Assembly (NCBI GenBank): GCA_017852615.1
Contig: JAFMKX010000033.1
Location: 1 to 11,928, forward strand
Reading direction: 5' to 3'
DNA length: 11,928 nucleotides
DNA from: Pontimonas sp.
Lineage (GTDB): Bacteria; Actinomycetota; Actinomycetes; Actinomycetales; Microbacteriaceae
Shown here: piece after piece, positions 7,011-11,928 of the stretch
Layout: each line of letters starts with the position of its first letter
Numbering within the stretch: position 1 is the stretch's first letter
Notes under the pieces: generated by a model
The model's database searches: none
What the model was told of the DNA's origin: nothing
What the model saw: the letters and a program-made list of their open reading frames with translations, nothing else
Made by a program: the position numbers and the translations under genes

Positions 7011-8183
7011 TTATTTTCCTGCCAAATCCACTACTGGTTCCCACGCGCGTGATTCCCACGAGTTGATCAGCGCTTGTTGCACGCTGACAACATCTACTGC
7101 TTCGCGGAAGCTCGGGGAGAACGGGGAGTCGCTCGCGATGGCTTCGAGGAAGGAATAATCCTCGATGGCCATCAGGTCTTCCAAGCCAATCGGATTGGCC
7201 TGGCCGGGTGCGAAAGCACCGTGGAAGGGGAACCGGTCACCGCCATAGATGGTGGTGTATCCCGAGTTGGGGTCTTCAGTGAGTCGGTAGTACTGCAACT
7301 CATTCATTTTTTCTAGGTTCCAGGACAAAGCGCCCTTGGTTCCATAGACCTCAAAGGCGTTTTGGCTCTCGGGGCCGACCATGGTGCGGCTGGATTCAAA
7401 CGTTCCGGTTGCTCCAGACTTGAAAGAACAGAGCATGGAAGCAAAGTCTTCGTTTTCCACGTCCCCCTTGGGGTCTTCTGGCTTACCGCGGCCATAGTGG
7501 CTGGCGGCACCGGTGGGAAGTGGTCGTTGAGGAATAGTGGTGTTGCGCATACCCACCACCTCGGTGATCTCGCCGACAAGGAACTGAGCCAAAGAAATGG
7601 AGTGGCTCAAAATATCGCTGGTGGCGCCATAGCCACCCTGGTCCAGGATGAACCGCCAGGTGAGCAGGCCCATTTCGTCACTTCCATACATAGAGAGGAA
7701 GCGACCCCGGTAGTGGGTGATTTCGCCCAGAGCCCCGGAGGCAATGAGCTCGCGTGCGTGGAGCACCAGCGGTGCCCACAGGTAGTTGTATCCCACAGCC
7801 GTGCGAACCCCAGCTTTTTCCGCTGCCTTGAAGGCGGTGAGGGTTTGTTCGGGTTTTCCGCCAATGGGCTTTTCGCTAAAGACTGCTTTGCCGGCAGCCG
7901 CAGCTGCCTCGATCATGGGCACGTGCAACATGTTCGGAGCCGTCACCCAGACGATGTCGACATCGTCAGCCTCGACGGCTTCTCGCCAGTCACTGACTGC
8001 TCGCTGGAATCCAAAATCGTTGACGGCGCGGTCGCGTCGCTCTTGCTCGGTGTCAGCACACACCACGAGAACAGGATCAAAAGAGCGCTCGGGGAACAGT
8101 GAGGGCATGCGCAGCATGGCGCGAGAGTGCACCTGGCCCATCCAACCCAAACCGAGAACAGCTACACCAAGTGGTTTCTTCAT
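7011..8183 (-). CDS. Gfo/Idh/MocA-family dehydrogenase, probable inositol dehydrogenase
   Basis: 390 residues. The N-terminal Rossmann domain has GLGWMG (11-16). The second strand ends at VVCADTEQ, with an acidic Asp44 that usually favours NAD over NADP. SEKP carries the family's catalytic Lys105. In the C-terminal domain, SDILSH supplies an Asp190/His194 pair spaced like the catalytic Asp and His of Bacillus IolG. Membership in an operon with iolE, iolC and iolD suggests oxidation of an inositol or of a downstream cyclitol ketone; IolG, IolX or a sugar-specific paralogue are all possible. The ATG at 8183 is preferred because AAAGGTGA lies 7 bases upstream; a GTG at 8207 would add eight unlikely residues and lies in a hairpin. 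Its stop is one base from the iolD start. Confidence 0.88.
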   Translation of the reverse strand: MKKPLGVAVLGLGWMGQVHSRAMLRMPSLFPERSFDPVLVVCADTEQERRDRAVNDFGFQRAVSDWREAVEADDVDIVWVTAPNMLHVPMIEAAAAAGKAVFSEKPIGGKPEQTLTAFKAAEKAGVRTAVGYNYLWAPLVLHARELIASGALGEITHYRGRFLSMYGSDEMGLLTWRFILDQGGYGATSDILSHSISLAQFLVGEITEVVGMRNTTIPQRPLPTGAASHYGRGKPEDPKGDVENEDFASMLCSFKSGATGTFESSRTMVGPESQNAFEVYGTKGALSWNLEKMNELQYYRLTEDPNSGYTTIYGGDRFPFHGAFAPGQANPIGLEDLMAIEDYSFLEAIASDSPFSPSFREAVDVVSVQQALINSWESRAWEPVVDLAGK

Positions 8184-8206
8184 CGTTACTTCACCTTTCT
8201 GGAGCA

Positions 8207-8229
8207 CGGTGTCGTGATCTGCGACACCG
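8207..8229 (-). other. Perfect 8-bp stem-loop between the aldolase-like and dehydrogenase genes
   Basis: CGGTGTCG (8207-8214) and CGACACCG (8222-8229) pair around a 7-base loop within the 73-base gap. It lies just upstream of the Shine-Dalgarno (8191-8198) of the dehydrogenase gene. No T run follows. It could be an mRNA stability or processing element or a weak attenuator within the operon. Confidence 0.5.
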
Positions 8230-8256
8230 AGCGGTCATATGGAGGGGTGGGACACA

Positions 8257-9174
8257 TCATGCGCCACCGCCGGCGGTGGCTTGTGCGGGGGGTCGCACGA
8301 TGGAGCTGGCACGCTCGAGAGCTTTCTCGACGTCCCCCTCAGCCGGATACAACAGGGTTCGCCCGGCGAGCAATCCGCGAACATTGGGGACACTCATACC
8401 GGTTTTCCAACGGTCAAAAATTGCGTCCACACCCTGGGTGGGATCACCGCCGAGCATGAGCACCGGCAAACTCGTGGCGCCGGCCACTTCGGCCATGCGA
8501 TCACTCGAGGGGACTTTCAGCCAGGTATAGGCAGAAGAAGAGCCAAGCCCTGAGGCAATGGCCACCACGGTGGTTAACGCTTCATCGGAGGTGTTCAAGA
8601 TGGCCTTGCCCTGCGAATCCTTGAGATAGGGCAGCGGCTCAATCATGGAGAGCAACTTGCGATCCGCTAGGGCAGTCGTGATCGAAGCCACTGTTTCGAT
8701 GGTTTGGGCTACAGCGGGATCGTCATAATCAATACGCAGCAGTGTTTTCCCGCCATCGAGGCCCATCGATTCCACGTGATCGACGTCGTAGGCGGTGACC
8801 CGGTCATCAAGTTCCCACGTCGCGCCGATGATGCCGCCACGGTTCATGGTGCCAATCGCCAGCTTGTTGTTGAGCAGGCCCAGAAAAGCCAGTTCTTCGA
8901 GGACATCTGCGCTTCCGAGCACGCCATCCACCTGGGGGGAAGCCAGGCATCGCGACAGTCGATCTAAGAGTGTGTGGCGGTCAGACATCGCCAGGGGGTC
9001 CTTACCGAGCGAAATCTTGCCGCGTGCCGTGTGATCAGCAGCAATAAGGAGGAGATTGCCATCCGCGCCCTGGGCAGTGCGACGGGTGCGAGCTATCAAA
9101 GCCTGAGGGAAAGCGTCTGGTGTGAATACCCGTGCTTGAAGAAGGTCTTGGTATTGCTCTGCGCTGACGCTCAT
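8257..9174 (-). CDS. Cgl0158-like (beta/alpha)8-barrel protein, putative class I aldolase of the inositol pathway
   Basis: 305 residues from ATG 9174, which overlaps the iolC stop by 4 bp and follows GGGAG. The frame stays open further upstream, but that extension only overlaps iolC. The sequence resembles the DeoC/LacD-like barrel proteins seen beside iolC in corynebacteria and other actinobacteria (recalled as the Cgl0158 family). Visible features are AADHTARG (45-52), a TM-barrel alternation, a GTMNRGG turn, IEPLPY (179-184) and a TWLKVP segment, whose Lys220 is where LacD-type class I aldolases carry the Schiff-base lysine. The pathway needs an aldolase that splits 2-deoxy-5-keto-gluconate 6-phosphate after IolC. 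No class II IolJ is seen here, so this protein is the likely provider. Role and lysine assignment are inference. Confidence 0.85.
   Translation of the reverse strand: MSVSAEQYQDLLQARVFTPDAFPQALIARTRRTAQGADGNLLLIAADHTARGKISLGKDPLAMSDRHTLLDRLSRCLASPQVDGVLGSADVLEELAFLGLLNNKLAIGTMNRGGIIGATWELDDRVTAYDVDHVESMGLDGGKTLLRIDYDDPAVAQTIETVASITTALADRKLLSMIEPLPYLKDSQGKAILNTSDEALTTVVAIASGLGSSSAYTWLKVPSSDRMAEVAGATSLPVLMLGGDPTQGVDAIFDRWKTGMSVPNVRGLLAGRTLLYPAEGDVEKALERASSIVRPPAQATAGGGA
8263..8280. repeat. Perfect 18-bp GC-rich palindrome at the 3' end of the aldolase-like gene
   Basis: GCCACCGCCGGCGGTGGC is its own reverse complement. It encodes the Ala-Thr-Ala-Gly-Gly-Gly tail just before the final Ala and stop. 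Together with the stem-loop at 8207-8229 it could fold the end of this message into consecutive hairpins. A low-complexity Ala/Gly tail could also create it by chance. Confidence 0.5.
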
Positions 9175-10112
9175 GCTGCTTCTCCCATAATGTCCTGGAG
9201 CTCGCTCCGCGTGGGCATGGCATCCGCACAGGTGAGCTGTGTCGCAACGTGTGCGCCCGCGGCGTTGGCAAGCTTTCCGATTTCTTCCAGGCCTAACTCT
9301 TCCAGTAATCCGTGGCACAGAGCTCCACCAAAAGCATCGCCGGCACCTAAACCACAGACCACATCGATCGGGGTGGGGGCCACAATCACACGCTGGTCCC
9401 TAGTTGCCAGCATGGCGCCACCGGCGCCGAGCTTGATAATGGCCAGTCGCACCCCTGCTGCCAGAAGCGCATCCGCTGCGGCATCGGGATCCCCGGTTCC
9501 CAGAGCCACTTCGCATTCTTCAGCGTTACCAATCACGACTGTGGCGAGGGCGATGGCACGGGTGGCCATCGCGCGAGCCTGTTCGAGATCTGGCCACAAC
9601 GAGGGGCGGTAATCAAGGTCAAGAATCGTGTGCTGGTCTTGGGAGCGCAACGACATCCAGCTCAAGCAGGTTTCGGGTGTGGATCCTTGAGCGAGGGAGC
9701 CTTGGCTAATCCACACAATACGAGCACCCTGAACAATCTCTTCGGGGATATCCGACGTTTCGAGGGTGGTGTCGGGTGCTGCGCTACCGCGATAGAACAC
9801 CACGGTAGGAGTCTCCGGGGGAGTAAGAGCGGCAAAAGCTAGGGGGGTTTGCGCACCAGGGGTGACCCCTACATAGGTGGTGTCGACACCCCAGCCTTGC
9901 AACCGAGAAGTGACGTAGCGCCCAAAATCGTCTTCGCCCACCTTCGTGGCCAACATCACAGAGTGACCTAGTTGGGCAACCGCTACCGCAACGTTGGTGG
10001 GGCTGCCGCCGACAGACTTGCGAAAGCTTTGTTGAGCGTCAAATCCCTGGTGGGGCTCTTGGGCGTAAAGGTCGACACTAATCCGCCCCACGCTGAGGAC
10101 ATCGGGAATCAT
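9171..10112 (-). CDS. iolC: 5-dehydro-2-deoxygluconokinase (PfkB family)
   Basis: 313 residues. It phosphorylates 5-dehydro-2-deoxy-gluconate with ATP in the cytosol. PfkB marks are an N-terminal GGSPTNVAVAVAQLG (35-49) and a C-terminal GLGAGDAFGGAL (254-265) with the catalytic base Asp259. The first residue of the usual DTTGAGD motif region is altered (VCGLGAGD here). IolC-type segments are DLDYRPSLW (165-173) and IGNAEECEVALG (194-205), which distinguish it from ribokinase or fructokinase. ATG 10112 overlaps the iolE stop (ATGA) and has no clear Shine-Dalgarno, so translation is probably coupled to iolE. Its own stop overlaps the next gene's ATG in the same way. Confidence 0.93.
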   Translation of the reverse strand: MIPDVLSVGRISVDLYAQEPHQGFDAQQSFRKSVGGSPTNVAVAVAQLGHSVMLATKVGEDDFGRYVTSRLQGWGVDTTYVGVTPGAQTPLAFAALTPPETPTVVFYRGSAAPDTTLETSDIPEEIVQGARIVWISQGSLAQGSTPETCLSWMSLRSQDQHTILDLDYRPSLWPDLEQARAMATRAIALATVVIGNAEECEVALGTGDPDAAADALLAAGVRLAIIKLGAGGAMLATRDQRVIVAPTPIDVVCGLGAGDAFGGALCHGLLEELGLEEIGKLANAAGAHVATQLTCADAMPTRSELQDIMGEAA

Positions 10113-11017
10113 GAGGCAGAAGAATCCAATGTCGGGGCCACAGTCTCCACGAGGTACTGCATCGATGTGGTGACCTGGTGTAGCGGACCTTCGCCTATCG
10201 CCGGTAATCCATCGGTAATGGCGGTGTCTTGTTCAATGACATACCAACCGTCATATCCGGCGCCCTCGAGGGTTTGGACCACACCGAGAATGTCAACGTC
10301 TCCTTGGCCCAGTGGAGTAAAAATTCCTGCCTGGGTTGCGGCCATCAAGGACACTTCGCGGCGTAGCACCGGCGCGACCATGTCCACACGGATGTCTTTG
10401 AGGTGAACGTGTCCAACCCGGTCCATTGCCTCAGCGGCAAACGCCACAGGGTCTTGGCCGCCAAAGGCCATGTGCCCGGTATCAAGACAGAAATGCACAT
10501 CGCACGAGTCCAGGACTCGAGAGATGTCATCTTTGGTCTCGACCAGGGTCTGGACATGGGGGTGGAGAACTTGTTCTAAACCAAACTCCCCACAAATGTC
10601 GTCGATGATTCCGAACATTTCTGCCATGTGAGAGATTTCGCTGGCACTGAGTGCCTGGGGGTGAGACCAATCCATATCCATCACGGCAGACGAGATGAAC
10701 TTCGATGCTCCCGCGTCGCGAAAGAGTTGCGCAGTGGCCTTGACGCCTTCGATCGTCGCAGAGCGCTGGGATCGATCATGTAAGACCACGGGGATGAAAC
10801 CGCCCAGCAGTGACATGCCAAAACTCGAGAGCTCCTCTTTGACTCCCTGGGCAGAGCTGGGAAGAAAACCGGGTGCACCCAATTCGGTGGCGGTGAACCC
10901 TAGGCCTGCCATCTCACCTAACACGCGAGGTGTGGGCAACATAGCGCCCCAGCCGGGCACCTCACAGATACCCCAGGAAATGGGCGCGGAGGCCACACGG
11001 GAGAGAAAGTCCGACAC
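10109..11017 (-). CDS. iolE: Inosose dehydratase-type TIM-barrel protein, first gene of the iol operon
   Basis: 302 residues from GTG 11017. It belongs to the xylose isomerase-like TIM-barrel family that includes IolE (2-keto-myo-inositol dehydratase) and IolI/IolH. The N-terminus SAPISWGICEVPGWG with TATELGAPGFLP is the form seen in actinobacterial inositol loci. Probable metal ligands are Glu45, the LHPH histidine region (152-154), Asp179 in CLDTGH and Glu262 in VIEQD. It would remove water from an inosose to give the dione used by IolD. GTG 11017 is preferred to the in-frame TTG 11044 because GAAGGGG ends 5 bases before it and the TTG lies inside a palindromic operator. IolI-type inosose isomerase is the main alternative. 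The gene overlaps iolC by 4 bp. Confidence 0.82.
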   Translation of the reverse strand: MSDFLSRVASAPISWGICEVPGWGAMLPTPRVLGEMAGLGFTATELGAPGFLPSSAQGVKEELSSFGMSLLGGFIPVVLHDRSQRSATIEGVKATAQLFRDAGASKFISSAVMDMDWSHPQALSASEISHMAEMFGIIDDICGEFGLEQVLHPHVQTLVETKDDISRVLDSCDVHFCLDTGHMAFGGQDPVAFAAEAMDRVGHVHLKDIRVDMVAPVLRREVSLMAATQAGIFTPLGQGDVDILGVVQTLEGAGYDGWYVIEQDTAITDGLPAIGEGPLHQVTTSMQYLVETVAPTLDSSAS

Positions 11018-11022
11018 TGGCA

Positions 11023-11029
11023 CCCCTTC
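11023..11029 (-). promoter_or_regulatory. Ribosome binding site that decides the iolE start
   Basis: GAAGGGG on the minus strand ends 5 bases before GTG 11017. It is a strong purine-rich Shine-Dalgarno and favours this start over the TTG at 11044, which has no such site. Confidence 0.7.
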
Positions 11030-11030
11030 G

Positions 11031-11044
11031 TTGGAACGTTCCAA
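11031..11044. promoter_or_regulatory. Perfect 14-bp palindromic operator of LacI type
   Basis: TTGGAACGTTCCAA is a perfect even palindrome with a central CG, the pattern of LacI/GalR-family operators. It lies directly over the predicted transcription start of the iolE operon, just after the -10 box and before the ribosome binding site, where a bound repressor would block initiation. The GntR protein in this window is not expected to recognise such a site. No second copy was noticed elsewhere in the window. Confidence 0.65.
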
Positions 11045-11046
11045 CT

Positions 11047-11075
11047 ATTATGGCAGACTGGGGTATGCCACGCAA
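11047..11075 (-). promoter_or_regulatory. Predicted promoter of the iolE-iolC-aldolase-dehydrogenase-iolD operon
   Basis: On the minus strand TTGCGT (11075-11070) is followed after exactly 17 bp by CATAAT (11052-11047), five of six matches to the -10 consensus. Initiation would fall near 11041-11039, inside the palindrome at 11031-11044, leaving a leader of about 23 bases. The same 88-bp gap must hold the promoter of the divergent plus-strand gene, but I could not assign clear boxes for it. Confidence 0.55.
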
Positions 11076-11105
11076 CACAATGACGTGCCACGGTGAGGAG
11101 AACCA

Positions 11106-11928
11106 ATGCGAGTATTAGTTATCGGAGCAGGGCGCATGGGCGCCATCAGAGTCGAAGACCTCGTATCGGATCCGCGAGTAAGCGAAGTCTTGGTCACCAA
11201 TCGCCGCTTTGAGCGCGCCGAGGCGTTGGCGCAATCGTGGGGAGCCACCGCCCTGCCGTGGGAGCAAGCAACGCAACCGGTAGCTGATGCGGTGGTGGTA
11301 GCCGTGGGGACTGATGCTCACGAACATATTCTCAGCGCAGTGTTGCCCCAGGGAATTCCGGTTCTCTGCGAGAAACCCATTGCGCTAACCCTTGAGGACA
11401 CCCAAGCGGTGATCGACCTCGCTGCCTCCAGTGGTTCCACTTTGCAAATCGGTTTCCAACGCAGATTCGACGAGGCTATTCGCGGGGTCCGCGAAACCAT
11501 CGAATCAGGTCGAATCGGGACGGTGTATTCGATGTCTATGGCCTCGAGGGATCACACCCCCAATCAGAAGGAATTCATTGCGGGCAGTGGCGGGATTTTC
11601 CGGGATCTGCACGTGCACGATTTTGATCTCATCCGCTGGCTCACGGGCAGTGAAGTTGCCAGCGTCTATGCGACTAAGGCGGTTCGGGAGTATCAGGATT
11701 ACGCGGCTTTTGATGATGCCGATGTCTCCAGCATCTCCGCGACCACCGTGAGTGGTGTGCAGGTCGTGATCACCGGTGCTCGGCACGATGCCGTGGGCCA
11801 TGATGTGCGCCTCGAGGTCTTCGGTTCGGGGGATTCAGTCTCAGCAGGGCTCAATAGCCGCACACCCCTGCGAGCAATCGAGGGTGATCTGAATCTCAAT
11901 GCGAACCCCTACACGGGGTTTGTGGATC
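11106..11928 (+). CDS. Gfo/Idh/MocA-family oxidoreductase, inositol 2-dehydrogenase-like, 3' end outside window
   Basis: At least 274 residues with no stop before the window edge. GAGRMG (7-12) is the dinucleotide motif. The second strand ends at VTNRRFER, with Asn and Arg where NAD-preferring members carry an acidic residue, hinting at NADP use. CEKP holds the catalytic Lys90. GGIFRDLHVHDFD supplies Asp167 and His171, matching the spacing of the Asp/His pair of Bacillus IolG. The start ATG has GAGGAG 5 bases upstream. It is transcribed divergently from iolE across an 88-bp gap and probably shares the LacI-type operator. It could be an inositol 2-dehydrogenase, a scyllo-inosose reductase or a dehydrogenase for another sugar. 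Confidence 0.88.
   Translation, partial: MRVLVIGAGRMGAIRVEDLVSDPRVSEVLVTNRRFERAEALAQSWGATALPWEQATQPVADAVVVAVGTDAHEHILSAVLPQGIPVLCEKPIALTLEDTQAVIDLAASSGSTLQIGFQRRFDEAIRGVRETIESGRIGTVYSMSMASRDHTPNQKEFIAGSGGIFRDLHVHDFDLIRWLTGSEVASVYATKAVREYQDYAAFDDADVSSISATTVSGVQVVITGARHDAVGHDVRLEVFGSGDSVSAGLNSRTPLRAIEGDLNLNANPYTGFVD

Noticed and set aside
7362..8102. Long plus-strand open frame opposite the operon-internal dehydrogenase gene
   Set aside because: It is fully antisense to a gene with clear catalytic motifs, has no recognisable domain and no ribosome binding site; codon bias of the true gene explains it. Other antisense frames over iolC, iolD and the permease were dropped for the same reason.
8184..8207. 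GTG start at 8207 for the dehydrogenase
   Set aside because: The ATG at 8183 has AAAGGTGA at ideal spacing, while the GTG lies at the base of a hairpin and would add eight residues before the Rossmann strand.
9175..9318. Upstream extension of the aldolase-like gene to 9318
   Set aside because: The extra 48 residues overlap iolC, are rich in Arg/Cys/His with no family match, and a start at 9174 has a good Shine-Dalgarno and the usual ATGA overlap.
11018..11044. TTG start at 11044 for iolE
   Set aside because: It falls inside the palindromic operator and near the predicted transcription start, with no ribosome binding site; GTG 11017 has a strong one.
1..11928. Mobile elements, CRISPR arrays, riboswitches or RNA genes
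   Set aside because: No transposase or integrase motifs, no regularly spaced repeats, and no tRNA- or rRNA-like stretches were seen; gene order and composition look like an ordinary chromosomal catabolic locus.

Overview
This window looks like a chromosomal myo-inositol (or related cyclitol) uptake and catabolism locus from an actinobacterium. The actinobacterial assignment rests on three things: the moderately high GC, the close resemblance of the inositol enzymes to those of high-GC Gram-positive bacteria (MmsA tail, IolE N-terminus and a Cgl0158-like barrel protein), and a lipoprotein-type substrate-binding protein. A small-genome Microbacteriaceae is my guess; the sequence does not prove it.

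Layout from left to right. Bases 1-125 (+) are the last codons of a methylmalonate-semialdehyde dehydrogenase (mmsA/iolA). They are followed after 7 bp by an RmlD-like NAD(P)-dependent reductase (133-1086, +). That gene abuts, tail to tail with no spacer, a three-gene sugar ABC importer read on the minus strand: lipoprotein binding protein (4014-3004), permease (2909-1869) and single-domain ATPase (1872-1087). Upstream of it on the same strand is a GntR/UTRA repressor gene (5003-4242). Next, also on the minus strand, is a compact catabolic operon transcribed from about 11045 leftwards: iolE, iolC, a Cgl0158-like (beta/alpha)8 aldolase-like gene, a Gfo/Idh/MocA dehydrogenase and iolD. It ends in a strong hairpin at 5146-5112. 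A second, divergent Gfo/Idh/MocA dehydrogenase starts at 11106 (+) and runs off the window.

How the genes fit together. The importer would bring in inositol. A Gfo/Idh/MocA dehydrogenase would oxidise it to an inosose, IolE would dehydrate that, and IolD would hydrolyse the dione ring. An isomerase (IolB, not in this window) would follow. IolC would then phosphorylate the 5-dehydro-2-deoxygluconate, an aldolase would split the phosphorylated product (the barrel protein sits where that enzyme is expected), and MmsA would turn the malonate semialdehyde into acetyl-CoA. Steps carried by IolC, IolD, IolE and MmsA rest on recognisable families. The importer substrate, the aldolase role and the roles of the two dehydrogenases are inferences from context.

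Regulation visible in sequence. A perfect 13-base inverted repeat overlaps the predicted -35/spacer of the binding-protein promoter. A perfect 14-base palindrome of LacI-operator type lies at the predicted transcription start of the iolE operon. Several hairpins lie at gene boundaries. I see no CRISPR array, RNA gene, insertion sequence or phage gene, and no wholly unknown multi-gene system. The interest lies in enzyme replacement, regulatory architecture and gene-boundary structures within a known pathway.
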